NCBI GenBank assembly: GCA_037447655.1
Contig: JBBHKE010002877.1
Coordinates: forward strand, 346,152-410,151
Direction: 5' to 3'
Length of the DNA: 64,000 nucleotides
Source: Zygnema cylindricum
Taxonomy: Eukaryota; Streptophyta; Zygnematophyceae; Zygnematales; Zygnemataceae
Part shown: one piece after another, positions 1 through 11,405 of the stretch
Numbering within the stretch: position 1 is the stretch's first letter
Layout of the letters: each line of letters starts with the position of its first letter
Notes under the pieces: model-generated
Seen by the model: only the letters and a program-made list of their open reading frames with translations
The model's database searches: none
Told to the model about the DNA's origin: nothing
Program-made: the position numbers and the translations under genes

Positions 1-108
1 AGTATGGGGGCTAAAGAGAGGAGGTAGAGGCAGGCTGTTTGTCCTTTTTCCTTTTTTTCTAACATATTTAAACCTAGAAGATACTATTGAAATCTATGAA
101 TTTCAACA
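1..108 (-). repeat. Beginning of the 3' LTR of Copia element A (partial)
   Basis: On the minus strand this starts TGTTGAAATT at base 108 and matches the first ~100 bases of the complete LTR at 7239-8261, including the shared CTAGGTTTAAATATGTTAG stretch. The rest runs off the window. Confidence 0.85.
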
Positions 109-2242
109 GATATCTGGTTTCCTTCCAACCCATCTCCATAAGGTGTCACTCCCTTTACAGCTAAGGTAAGGACTCTATTCTTAATGTAGTTGGCACAGTT
201 CATTGCTTCTGCCCAAAATCTCTTTCCTATTTTCTTGTCTACCAACATACTGCATGTACTATCTCCTAGTGTTTGATTCAACCTCTCAGCTACCCCATTT
301 TGTTCCGGGTTATATGGTACAATTTTCTGGTGTTGCACTCCTTCATCTCTCAGATATTCCTCAAACTGGTTAGAGGTATATTCTCCCCCATTATCACTCC
401 TTTTCCTCTTAATGGGGGTTTCATGCAACTTCTCACTCCAGGCTTTATATTCTTTGAAGTAAGTTGATGCTTCAGACTTTGTTTTCAGAAAGTAGACTCT
501 AGAGTATCTAGACCAGTCATCTGTTATTGTCATCATAAACCTCTTTCCTCCAACCGAAGGTACTTTTACAGGTCCCCAAATATCTGTGTGGACCAAATCT
601 AACACTTTCTCACCTCTATATGTGGCGGCTTTGGGAAAGGGAAGTCTGTGAGCCTTACCTTGAGCAGAGCCACTAAAATCATCCATCATTTCTTTATCCC
701 ATGCACATGCCCCAACCGCTTATGCCAAATCATCAACTTAGGAACACCAACATAGTAAGCATTCTTCTTTTCATTACTCAGGTTAAGCCTAAACATTCCT
801 TGGCTACCTTTATGTGCCGTGAAGTAAACTTCATCCCCATACTTAGCTGTAAAGACTCCCTTTCTAGTGAAGGTATCAAACTCTTTATCATCTAACACAG
901 ACGTAGAGAAAAGGTTTTTACTCAGCTGAGGAATGTAGATTACATCTGAGAATGTAAGTATAGAAGTCTTACCCTCCTCTAAGACTTTTAGATCCACTAG
1001 GCCCACAAGATCTGTAGTAACCACTCTCCTATCCCCATACTCTATCTCTACAGTAGGGATCTTTCTTAGCTTAGTGAAAAATTATTTATCACGACACATA
1101 TGCATGGATGCACCTGAGTCGATAATCCATCCTTCCTGTGGAGCTTCCCGAATTGCTCCAAGGGCACACTTCTGTCTCCGAGGGATCTCCTTCTCCTCCA
1201 GACTCTCGTCAAGAAGAAGCTCCCCATCCTCCTCAGAGGACTCATCCTTGGTTTCTCCTGTCACTTTAGTAACCACAAGTGCCCTTTTTTTCCCTCCGGA
1301 AGAAACCCCTCCACGGATCTCTTGGGGCCTCAGCTCCAGCAGCTTGACACAATCTGCGATGAAGTTTCCTGGCTATTTGCAAAAATGACAAAGACCCTTT
1401 GGGGGCCTCGCTCCCCCAGAATTATCTCTTTCCCCTCTATAAGGTTTCTTCGGGTCCTTTCCCCTTCGGTCCCCTCCTGCTGCTAGAGCTTGAATGTACT
1501 TTCCCCCTCTCCTAATCTCCATTGTGTTTTCCTGCACAACTATCATCCTAAACACTTTGTTCCATTTCCATAAACTATCAGGAATTTCCTGTACTCGGTA
1601 CATTATGTTCTCAAACTCATTTGGTAACTTCATGATAAGAGTGTTAACTTTCATTTTCATTGTGTCGTCCACGCGACACTTTCCATTTCCATATAAGGAC
1701 AAGAAAGTTCATTACAGTAATCTAACATCTTTCCTCCTTTGAAAGTGTAACTCACTAGCTTTTGCTAAGCCAACTAGAGCTCTTGAATTGTTCGAGCTCT
1801 ATAAATCTCCACCAAACTCACCCACAACTCCTCGGCCTTGTAAATGTGAAGATGAGGGGTGGCCAAAGCTTGAGTGAGGTGCCTCAGAATGAGGTTCTTG
1901 GCAGCCATGTTTACATCCTCCCACATTTGAGTATCGTTCTCCACGGTCTTCACGGTCACCGCTCCCGATACTGTGGCAATTGGAGTGGGGGGTGTCTCCT
2001 TCCCTTTCCACTTTTCGGACACACTGTTCTCCCCATCATTTGCCTCCTCCGCTGAGGCAGTCGTTACTGTAGGAAACCTTACTCCTCCAAATCCTAGTGG
2101 AGTTCTTGAAGGTGGACATTTCACTTGTCCACTGACGATACCCCAGTATCGTTTTTCACAGAAAGCTCCCATCATCATGGCTTCCCAATAGTTGGACCCA
2201 GATCCATTGAAGGTGGGCACCCCAGAGGGTGGGCCGATAACC
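109..2242 (-). pseudogene. Copia gag-protease-integrase relic (element A)
   Basis: Domains in minus-strand order are: gag starting just inside the LTR (about 2236-1373, including a conserved SGQVKCPP stretch); a zinc knuckle near 1385-1345 of form C-X2-C-X4-N-X4-C, where the usual His is Asn and a stop interrupts it; an aspartic protease motif WIIDSGASMHMC (about 1093-1128); gag-pre-integrase with a HKRLGHVH zinc-finger part (1024-686); and the integrase core with HTDIWGPV, RSDNGGEY and NGVAERLN (689-109), so all three DDE residues are present. The reading frame breaks near 1740, 1370 and 690. The presumed gag start codon in the primer-binding site is mutated from ATG to ATC. RT and RNase H are deleted. 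Confidence 0.85.
2228..2242 (-). promoter_or_regulatory. Primer-binding site, half-tRNA(iMet) type (element A)
   Basis: The minus-strand sequence immediately after the LTR end is GGTTATCGGCCCACC. It differs at one base from the complement of the plant initiator tRNA-Met anticodon arm. This is the copia/Ty5-style primer site, not the usual TGGTATCAGAGC 3'-end site. Confidence 0.75.
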
Positions 2243-2274
2243 TGAAATTATGTGTCCTCCATTGGACTACAGAA

Positions 2275-3317
2275 TGTTGTTTTGAAAAATTTGTTTCGTG
2301 CGTACGCGACAGTTCGTGGGCTATGGAATTTAATGTGGAGGTTTGAATGGATTCATGGATTGGGGGAGCGAACGAAAGGATATAACTTAAGTGATGTAAA
2401 AGACTCACTGAGTGGCGTGTACAAGCATTAACAAATGGACGGCGGATCACGAAGCGATACGATGTGGAATAAACGAAATGTGTTAAAACAGGAACCGCCG
2501 GTACGGCGCAGTTGCGACGCTGACAGGACAACGCAACTGCGGTTACCTTGATATGATCCGCACGGACAAAGCAGCTGACGCAGCTGCGGATAATATAACT
2601 AGTATAGATTTTGAGTAATGATATTTGTTTAGTGGTTACTTAGTGGTAGCTTGGTTTTTGACGTACGAAGATTGTGGAGATGTCGGTGTAAATATTATGT
2701 ACTTTATAGGTTTGTCTTTTCGCTCTTTAGTTATTAGTGTAGATTTGTTCGGTCTGACATACCTCAAACTATTCGGGTATACTTACGATAGTTTAGGTAG
2801 ATGGTAGATACCGTACGGCTGGTATGCCTCCGTACATTCAGTAGTGAACTCTCTGAGTATAACTTGTAGGACTTAGAATATTTTGATTATCACAGTCAAG
2901 TTTATCAAAGCAATGGCAAACTGTTTTCTGCATCTTTGATCTGTTGGTGTGATCACTCTGTTTGGTGCTTTCGTGTGAAACTTTGTGGAGTCATTTTATG
3001 ATATAGAATATATATGTTTGTGGAGTTTCATTGTATTCAAGTATCTATGTAAGATTCTGTGAGCAGTCAAAGTGGTTAGTTTGGGAAGCTGTCAGCTGTT
3101 TTTGTGAAACTCTGGAGCTTATATCTTTTAGATGCCTTGGTGGATTAAGCTGTAACTTTGGGATATTTCAGTGTATAGAATATAATACATATTGAAGCAG
3201 TTTGAGGTGATTATATTAATAATGGAGTAATCTGTGCTATCTGAAACACAGCTGTTTGAGCGGTAGTCTGTGGGGCTTCCGAGTGTAGTCTATGGCTGAA
3301 ATAGGCTATGGACAACA
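2275..3317. mobile_element. Solo LTR of a second retrotransposon family, inserted in an LTR
   Basis: A 1043-bp block with TG...CA ends (TGTTGT at the left, ACAACA at the right), flanked by the 5-bp direct repeat CAGAA (2270-2274 and 3318-3322). Excising it restores the flanking LTR exactly as seen in other copies (CCATTGGACTACAGAATACAGG-type junction). It has no open coding region. Orientation is not decided. The ends resemble those inferred for element C (LTR end ...CTACAACA). Confidence 0.8.
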
Positions 3318-4064
3318 CAGAATACAGGAAGCCTCTAGATAGTTATTAACTAACACACTTTCAATGGCAACCACTGCTACACAAGCAGACAAGCAGCCAA
3401 TCTGACTGCACCCGTGTTCAGCTTAGACTCCCTTGAGTCCGTAGAAAAAGAAATCTCTGAAAACGCCCAACCAAGCGATAGGTTATAGGGTGGCAAAGAT
3501 GCCAATTTATACAAACTCACAAAGAGAGAGAGGATTATCTACCTGATTTTTCCTAAGTCCTGGCATTTCCTAGTTCCCTCTCACAACCCCTATCTACTGC
3601 ATGTACGAACCAATCAAAACACTGTACAGTGCCAGAAAGTACTACTGCCGCTGTACTTTCTGTACGGCCTCTTTACGACAAGGCCATTAGGCGGACGCGT
3701 GTCCATTTTCCACTCGTCCGTACGTTCCTCGGAATTCCCGCGACCGAATGTCATCTCTCCACGTGGCGCCAGGTCATGCTACGTCACTAAATCCCTAAGT
3801 GACCATTCCGGGATTCGAGCGATGATGTGCGCCGTTAGATTTGACGCGAAAATGAATCTCAGCCGTAATAAATCCTTGCGTGATATTTGTTTCGTTGTCG
3901 AAACAAAATGCACAATATTCGTTTTAAATTAGTACAGTACTTCGTATTTTGTAAAACAATATCTATGCGTGCTTTAAAGAGTTTCACTTAAATGATTTTT
4001 GTATAACACAATAGTTTAAATATTAATGAAACCCTATATCTCCTAACAGACTTCTACGACAAAC

Positions 4065-4117
4065 TGGTTAGAGCTAACGGCTACGCCGCGCTCTGCAGGT
4101 CGGGGGTTTGAGTCCTG
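4065..4117 (+). other. tRNA-like Pol III module, antisense within the LTR
   Basis: A-box-like TGGTTAGAGC at 4065-4074 and B-box-like GGTTTGAGTCC starting near 4105. The B-box sits in a T-arm-like hairpin (stem 4101-4105/4113-4117, 7-nt loop GTTTGAG). The same layout recurs in other LTR copies. It is antisense to the retrotransposon. A full cloverleaf is not evident, so this is not called a tRNA gene. Confidence 0.55.
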
Positions 4118-4345
4118 CCGGACTAATCTTTTGTTGAGAGTGACTTAAGCCACTCTTTAGTCCTTCCTATGGAGCTGAGGCAGCCTTGGCTCCATCGCTC
4201 TCTCTCTCTTTCATTGACTACAACAAGTATGGGGGCAAGAGAGAAGAGATGGAGGCAAACTGCCTAAATTTTCTTTATATGTTTTTCCGCTAATTAGTTT
4301 AGACCTAGAAAATACAATAAAACTACTTATTTCAACAAAATTTTA

Positions 4346-7224
4346 TTCATGGCAGATAAGGGTAGCCAAGGAATGTTTATGCTTAACTTGAGTAATGAAA
4401 AGAAGAATGCTTACTATGTTGGTGTTCCTAAGTTGATGATTTTTTATAAGCGGTTGGGGCATGTGCATTTTGTAGGTTTAGGGAAATGAAAAAGATTGGA
4501 GTAGTAGAAGGCATTCAGTTTGGGGATAATGAAACGATGGATGATTCTAGTGGCTGTGCTCAAGGTAAGGCTCACATATTTCCCTTTCCCAAAGCCGCCA
4601 CATATAGAGGTGAGAAAGTGTTAGATTTGGTCCACACAGATATTTGGGGACCTGTAAAAGTACCTTCGGTTGGAGGAAAGAGGTTTATGATGACAATAAC
4701 TGATGACTGGTCTAGATACTCTACACTCTACTTTTTGAAAACAAAGTCTGAAGCATCAACTTACTTCAAAGAATATACAGCCTGGAGTGAGAAGTTGCAT
4801 GAAACCCCCATTAAGAGGATAAGGAGTGATAATGGGGAACAATATACCTCTAACCAGTTTGAGGAATATCTAAGAGATGAGGGAGTGCAGCACCAGAAAA
4901 ATGTACCATATAACCCGAAGAAAAATGGGGTAGCTGAGAGGTTGAATCGAACACTAGGAGATAGTGGATGCAGTATGTTGGCAGACAAGAAAATAGGAAA
5001 GAGATTTTGGGCAGAAGCAATGAATTGTGCCAACTACATTAAGAATAAAGTCCTTACATTAGCTACAAAGGGAGTGACACCTTATGAGAGATGGGTTGGA
5101 AGGAAACCACATATCTCACACCTTAAAGTATTCGATAGCCAAGTTTACAGTCTTGACACGGATAGGAAAAACTGGAAACTAGATGCTACGGGAAAACCTG
5201 GATACTGTGTGGGATATGATGAGGATGTTAAGGGATATAGAGTCTATGACTTAGCAAAGAAAGATATCATTCTGGTCAAACACTTAGTTTTCATGGATGA
5301 AAGGAAGGCATTTGACCCCTTCAAATATACAAAAAAGAAAAGAATCAGATTTGACTCAGAAAGTGAGGAGAACTCGTTCGTTCCCGTATGGGACATGAGT
5401 GAAACAGTGATTGCAGATTTAGGGGAGATCCAAGATACAGAAGACTCACCAAAAACCTCACATACTCCTATGGACTTCGAGGAGATAGAAGAAGCGGGAC
5501 AAGAACTGGTTTCCATGGACAAGAGAGCCGATGAGACAGTGAGAAAAAGTCCAACACTTCTATCCATTCCAGCTTCGGAGTTTGAGGGAGGAAGGAGGAG
5601 CAGCAAAAGGATACACAAAAACAAGCCGGTCATAAGGTAACTAAGCTATCCCACCCTGAGGAGCCGCAGTTTTATTCGGAGGCAGTGAATAGTCCAAAGA
5701 AAGAAAGATGGATTAGAGCCATAAATGATAAGATGGCTTCTATCATGGAAGCAAATACTTGGGAACTAAGGGATTGCCCTCCTGATAGAAAACTTATCGG
5801 GTGTAAATGGGTATTTGAACTAAAACTGAACCCATATAATACCATTAAGAGATACAAGGCTCGATTAGTAGCGAAGGGGTTCACCCAAAAAGAGGGGATT
5901 GAATATGAGGAGACCTTTGCTCTAGTTGTTCGGTTCCCATTCGTAAGGATTCTCCTCAGTCTGGCTGCAGCGGAAGACATTGAGATACACTAGATGGACA
6001 TTAAGACTGCTTTTCTTAATGGTGAGTTAGAGGAAGAAATTTTTATGAGACAACCCGAGGGGTTTGTGGAAGAAGGAGAAGAGAGCAAAGTCTGTAGGCT
6101 CATAAAATCCTTATATGGACTGAAGCAGGCTCCTCGACAGTGGAATAAGAAACTAGATGAGTTTCTTACCGGTCTGGGATATATCCGAATCAGCTTTGAC
6201 CATTCTATCAATATGTTTGAAGATGAGAATGGTGTCATTTGTATTGACATTTATTTGGATGATCTGCTTTTGTTGAGTAAATCTTTGGAAAAGATCGATA
6301 AGTTAAAGAAAGATCTTAGAAGTAGATTTGATATAAAGGATTTAGGGGAGGCAAGATATATTTTGGGGATTCAAATGGAGAGAGATAGGGGGAAGAAGAT
6401 TATCAGACTTACTCAGAAAGAAGAAGCAATAGGTAATATGCTTGAGAAATTCCAGATGGAAAATGCTAACAGTTGTACCACTCCCATGGACTTGAAAAAA
6501 AAAAGTGATGGGAGTGTAGAAGGAGGAGTGATGATCTTAGACGATCAGATGAGTCCTAAGGAGAGACAGGTCGTAGGAAGTTTAATCTATTTTTATGAAC
6601 TGTACCAGGCCGGATATATCGGCAGCAGTTGGAGTACTCAGTAGGAGTCTTAATGATCCTAGGAAGAGAGTTTGGGAGGCAGCCAAGAGAGTCATGAGAT
6701 ATCTGGTGGGAACTACAGAGTTATGGTTGCATTTCGGAGGGGATCACACTGACATCACTACTTGGAGTGACGCCAGTTATGGGGACGCACCTATGAGAAG
6801 ATGCACTTCTGGGTATGTGTTGTATGTTGGGGAAGGTGCATGATGTTGGAACAGTAAGCAACAAAAGGTGGTTGCTCAGTCTACTATAGAGGCTGACTAT
6901 ATGGCCTCTTATTTTGCTGTAAAAGAGTTGATGTGGGTCAAATCCTTGCTGCAAGAACTGGGGTATATGAAAGAGGGAGTGCATGAAGTGTTTTGTGATA
7001 ATCAAGCTGCCATTGCATTTGCAGCTAATCCAAAACACCATTTAAAAGCAAAACATATGGACATAAGATTAAGCTTCGTGAGAGATATAGTTGAAAAAAA
7101 AAAAATCTTGTGTATAAACCTGATGAAGAAATGGTGGCTGACATGATGACCAAACCTGTGCCCACTCCTAAATTAAAATATTGTCGGGAAAAATGTGGGT
7201 TAAAAGAAAAAAATAAATTAGACT
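4346..7224 (+). pseudogene. Copia integrase-RT-RNase H polyprotein relic (element B)
   Basis: Integrase core is uninterrupted at 4486-5640: catalytic residues lie in HTDIWGP, RSDNGEQY and NGVAERLN, followed by the GKPGYCVGYD and VFMDERKAFDPF blocks. RT at 5685-6843 shows GCKWVFELK, RLVAKGFTQKEG and DIYLDDLLLL (YLDD catalytic box at about 6252-6263). RNase H at 6720-7205 shows TTWSDASYGDA, STIEADYMA and VFCDNQAAI. Breaks: frameshift near 4480; TAG at 5992-5994 in place of Gln before MDIKTAF; a frame change near 6600-6645; a TGA near 6841; a slip at the poly-A run near 7093-7104. It is not functional as read. Confidence 0.85.
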
Positions 7225-7226
7225 AG

Positions 7227-7238
7227 AAAAAAGGGGAG
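7227..7238 (+). promoter_or_regulatory. Polypurine tract of Copia element B
   Basis: AAAAAAGGGGAG directly abuts the LTR start TGTTGAAATT. It is the expected plus-strand primer of a Copia element. Element D has a counterpart at 44141-44152. Confidence 0.8.
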
Positions 7239-7448
7239 TGTTGAAATTAATAGTTTTCTAGAGTATTTTCTAGGTTTAAATATGTTAGTAGAAAAAGAAA
7301 AAAAAAAGACGTACAGTCTGTCTCCACCTCCTCTCTCTAGCCCCCATACTTGTTGTAGTCACTGAAAGATAGAGAGGGTGGTTGATCCATGGCTGCCTTT
7401 GTTCAACAGGCAGTTTTTAGTGGGTTACTAAAAATATACTTGACGGAC

Positions 7449-7500
7449 CCGGGATTTGATCCCGGTACCTGCCGTTCGTCAAGTTGGCCGATAACAGTCA
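7449..7500 (-). other. Antisense tRNA-like module in the LTR of element B
   Basis: On the minus strand a perfect T-arm-like hairpin, CCGGG-ATCAAAT-CCCGG (5-bp stem, 7-nt loop), occupies 7449-7465. An A-box-like stretch lies about 35-45 nt upstream on that strand. It is homologous in position to 4065-4117, 28685-28744 and 43866-43929. Confidence 0.55.
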
Positions 7501-8040
7501 ACTTTATCCTATTAGAATAGGACCAATGCTAAATGCTATATATATTTAGTTAAAAGGAAACAAATTCATTTAACTGAAATTATTTATGGCATACATAGAT
7601 ACAGTTATATAAACGTACGAAGTGCAATGCTACAATGAAACAGAAATCGCGCATTTTGTTTCGACCGCGAAACAATTATCGCGCAAGTATTTATAACGGC
7701 CAAGATTGCATTTTGAGTCGAATCCAACAGCGAACATCATCGCCGAAATCCCGGAATGGTCACTTTGGCATTTAGTGACGTGGCATGACCTGGCGCCACG
7801 TGGAGAGATAACATTCGGTCGCGGGAATTTCGAGGAACGTACGGACGAGTGAAAAATGGACACGCGTCCGCTTAATAGCCTTGTCGTACATAGGCCGTAC
7901 AAAAAGTACATCGGCAGTAGTACTTTTATGTACTCTACAGTATTCCGATTGGTTCGTACAGTTAGTAGATAGGGGTTGTGAGAGAGAGCTAGGACTTAGA
8001 AAAAATCTGGTAGATGGTCTTCTCTCTCTTTGAGAGGTTG

Positions 8041-8048
8041 TATAAAAT
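8041..8048 (+). promoter_or_regulatory. Probable LTR TATA box
   Basis: TATAAAAT lies 220 bp before the LTR end, just after a CT-rich run. The 35395-35405 LTR copy keeps TATAAAT, while the 34730 copy has drifted to TACAAAT. The U3/R boundary is therefore probably about 8070. Confidence 0.5.
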
Positions 8049-8261
8049 TGGCATTTTTGCCGGCTTATAACTTATCGTCTGGTTGGGCCTTTTCATAGTT
8101 TTTTTTCCTACGGACTCAGGGGAGTCCAGGCTACACAAGGTTGTTGCCACATTGTATGCTTGTTTGCTTGGGCAGCAGTGGTTGCCATTGAAAGTGGGTT
8201 AGTTAATAACTATCTAGAGGCTTCCTATACTCTGTAGTCGAATGGAGGACACAAAGTTTCA

Positions 8262-10437
8262 CCTATAGATAGATCATCCATAGTTTAATGTAATATACGT
8301 ATCGGTTTTGGATAAAAGGTTATTTGTATACAACAATACTTCAATGTTTAGGTCTTTGAGCTATCGAGTTCGGCAAAACGGAATTCTTTGGTATGTTTGA
8401 GTAATGCCCTTGCCGATGTTTTGAACCCATGTATCGATTACATGAAGGTAAAATATAATATACATATCCTTTATCGTTTAAAGGTCACGAATACAAATAA
8501 CTACCAATTGTGTGAGAGGCTAATTATTAGAAATATATTGTATTAGATTTGTTTGTAAATATAAAACCAGGTTTCATTTTTTTTTCATTTTGCCCTACGA
8601 TGAAGCGAAATTGATTAAAACCAAGCTAAAATGAACTAAACCACGCCGAGTGTTACTCTACACCTGTGGACGAAACACCGATTAAAAATGGTATTTGATA
8701 AGGTGAATACATCAAATGAGTTTTTCCTTAAATGCTAACGTGATTTTTACATTTTTATTGAAAAGCGTAGGTCATATCACCCAAAATAATGTATGAAAGA
8801 AAATGTTGTTAAAAAACTTCGATGTTGATGTTACCTATACTCCAAGATTCACTGTTTGTCGTCAACATCATTAAAGAGGAATTAGAGTATAAGGTAGTAG
8901 TTTAGTGTAAAGAGATGTGGCAAGTTGTAGCCCACTCTTTTACATCATATTGTTAACACTATATAATGATTTTCAACCACATAAAGAAATGCTTTGAATT
9001 AATGTTATTAGTAGCAATAACGTTGGACGGTGTAGTTTAAGCATGGTTTAAAAGTATTCGTTTTATAATTTACGCTTTTAGTGGGAATCAAAAAGTTATA
9101 CAAGTATTGCATATGCAAACTCAAATCATATTTTTGTACGATGTTGTCACTTGTTTGCAATCTAACGTTGTCAAACATCGTTGTTTGGGACTCCGAAGGG
9201 CATGATTTGTTTTTCAAGAATGTTAAAGACAACAAATCTTATGAGAAATGACTAGAAAATAGAAAGAAACAGCCTCGATAATTTCGGCCTCCATAATACG
9301 TTAATGAGACAAATGTATTATGAATGACTGTTGTGTGAATATAAAAACATTATGTTAACTCCCCCAAATTACAAGCTTGAACCTAGAATAGAATCAACAT
9401 GATTTCCCCCCTTTTAAGCAAGTGTAAGTATTATTTAGTTAGCGTCAATTACTAGAATCCAACAGGTATTTAAATATTGTAGTGTAAAAATGTATTCCAT
9501 AAAGATATTGCTCGCTTCGTACAAAAGTACATAGAAACGTGTCGGAAAAGAGAAAGTACTTGTCGGAAAAGAGAAAGTAACAAACACGAGAAAGTGCACT
9601 CAGATGTGATTCATGGTAGTAAAGACAAAAAAAATCGCGCGAACATGTTCTCACATGTTAAAATGTTGACTATATGAACATAGACGGCTTCTTTATGAGA
9701 ATGTGTATCTAAATCAGTATTGTTTGTGTTAGTTAGCGTTGATGCCTTGTTTGCTTTAGGTCCTTGAACCCGAAATAGCGTAAGCAATGTTGTTTGTATT
9801 TTTTCACTAATAATGGTATACAATAATAGCAATTATCGGTGTACACCATTTATCGTTATTAGTGTTAATGTTTCTTTTGATATAAAACATTCATGTGAAC
9901 TTCTCACTTAACTGCGAGTAATTTTCAAGCGTTGGACGCAACAAAGCCAATCTCGATTCGGACAATTTTGATGCATGTTTTTGTTGTCCAAGGCCATTTT
10001 CAGCCATGGATTTACCCTCGGTAGCACCACAGACTACCCCAAAAACAGCCTACTTTGAATCCACTCATAATTCTACAGAAACAACAAAACAGGCTGAAAC
10101 TACATAAACAGATATTTTCTAGGTCATTAAATATTCTCACAAATTTTCATATGAAAATACTAAACGTAATTATCACATCATCCAGTCAATTTTGCAGAAA
10201 AACAGCTTGACATAATTCTTTGATAAAGCTGACAACTTCACAATGAAGTTACACACTGACCAGACAAACAATAGGTCTGCAAATCTGTAGCAATATACAA
10301 AATACAAGGAGGAACACGCATGCAAAATTTCAGATAATTTTGCCAACAGATCTGAGAGCAATCCTTAGATACAGTTACCAAAAATGACCATAACCAGATT
10401 TGGTACAGAAAAGTTCCTCAAGTGCAAAAATGACTGA
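8262..10437. other. AT-rich spacer, no gene recognised
   Basis: No open frame above ~75 codons and no known domain on either strand. Only a short tandem duplication of a GTCGGAAAAGAGAAAGTA-type unit near 9542-9578 stands out. Confidence 0.6.
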
Positions 10438-11386
10438 GGGTACGTCCCCAAGTATTAAATTACATACTTTTCTCTGTCTTTTTGCCCTAAAATTCAGGGA
10501 ACTTTGACAAAAACTTTAGCCGTATGAGAAAATTATTTTTACCAAAGTAAAGTGAACGTCAATTCATACTTTGGATGTACGACATGTTTGTCGTTATGTG
10601 AACGCATTTTGGCGTTTTCCCCTTTTCGACATCCGGGCAATAGAATCCAGCCCAAAATAAAACTTCATCCAAAATCACCTCGAGGGGGTGATTTTAGTTC
10701 AAGTATCGCCCAAACAGCGAATGAAAAACGAACCGCGCACGCGCCACACGATTTGTAAAAATTTTGGACGAGGGAGAGTCCTCTTTATTTTTCTCCGTAC
10801 CCGTCACACGCTATGTACGGAAAATTATTTGCAGGGGTCTCGGACTTCCACTTGCATTTATGGGTCCTTTGCGTAATTTTTCGCCGTCGTCACCTCTCCT
10901 CCCTCCCTCTCACACTATCGCTTGTATCTCACACTTTTTAGAATGAGACACGACAATATTGGTATAAACTGAAAGATATTTAAAAAATATTATTTCTGAC
11001 AATTTTTAGGTTTTTATTTAATGGCAAATCGAGTGAGAAAAGTAGAAAAAGCGAAATCGGGAAACCATGGCGGAAAGTTCTTGAATCCGTGACGTCGACG
11101 TTGTCACAAGTGAGCGTGACGTCACAATGTCACCAAACCCCAAACATTTGCAATTTCACAAAAATCTAGACGTCTACAACTGTCGCTGTTTTTGTTGGCG
11201 TCACTAATCGTCGGAAGTTTCGCAGTCGTCTTCAATCGTCACAAGTTGTACCTACGTCTACAACCGTCACATGTCAAAGTTTTGATTTCATTTTCGCACA
11301 TTGGGACGCTCTTCAAAGTAGTACGACGAATCTTCACTATAGTCCAAAATACTTTATCAAAGTACCGATTAAATGGGGACGTACCC
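10438..11386. mobile_element. Harbinger-like non-autonomous transposon, copy 1
   Basis: 949 bp with perfect 13-bp terminal inverted repeats, GGGTACGTCCCCA at the left and its complement at the right. The right flank is TAA and the left flank is TGA. The second copy (53224-54119) has TAA on both sides, so the target is the 3-bp TWA typical of PIF/Harbinger. Internal sequence is collinear between the two copies (for example the Cys-free CACCTCG...GAGGTGATTT palindrome and GTGACGTCGACGTTGTCAC). It has no transposase. Confidence 0.7.
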
Positions 11387-11405
11387 TAAGTCCTACAAAT
11401 ATATA

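Larger units (their letters stand above)
1..4337 (-). mobile_element. Ty1/Copia element A, minus strand, internally deleted
   Basis: Read on the minus strand: 5' LTR (4337 to 2243), a primer-binding site, gag, protease and integrase, then directly the start of the 3' LTR (108 to beyond base 1). Reverse transcriptase and RNase H are missing: integrase stops at about 109 and the LTR follows at once, so the element is non-autonomous. Its 5' LTR start at 4337 abuts, head to head, plus-strand Copia coding sequence that is truncated exactly there. This fits an insertion of A into the older plus-strand element B. The left target duplication lies outside the window. Confidence 0.85.
2243..4337 (-). 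repeat. 5' LTR of Copia element A, split by a solo LTR
   Basis: Minus-strand LTR from TGTTGAAATA-like start at 4337 to AATTTCA at 2243. Removing the insertion at 2275-3317 and one target duplication leaves about 1.05 kb that aligns with the other family copies. It contains the family hairpin (about 3631-3668), a G-box (CCACGTGG near 3760) and the antisense tRNA-like module at 4065-4117. Confidence 0.8.
4338..8261 (+). mobile_element. Ty1/Copia element B, plus strand, 5' part displaced
   Basis: Starts abruptly inside gag-pre-integrase where the LTR of element A ends, runs through integrase, reverse transcriptase and RNase H, then a polypurine tract (7227-7238) and a complete 3' LTR (7239-8261). 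The 5' LTR, gag and protease are absent here and would lie left of the window if A inserted into B. Confidence 0.85.
7239..8261 (+). repeat. Complete 3' LTR of Copia element B (reference copy)
   Basis: 1023 bp, TGTTGAAATT...AAGTTTCA. In order: an antisense tRNA-like module (7449-7500), a G-box palindrome CCACGTGG near 7797, the paired GTAC hairpin (about 7896-7930), a CT-rich stretch, TATAAAAT at 8041-8048, and U5 ending in GGAGGACACAAAGTTTCA. This copy fixes the family termini: the sequence after GGAGGACACA that looked internal is still LTR, because TTTCA recurs before the primer site in other copies. Confidence 0.85.

Noticed and set aside
2243-2274. ATTTCAG before GGTTATCGG in element A as a 3' splice site for gag
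   Set aside because: The same AATTTCA ends LTR copies in other contexts (8261, 51257, 46459), so it is the LTR terminus followed by the primer site, not a splice acceptor.
4065-4117. LTR-internal tRNA-like sequences as true tRNA genes
   Set aside because: A/B boxes and a T-arm are present, but acceptor and anticodon stems do not form convincingly. Kept only as a tRNA-like module.
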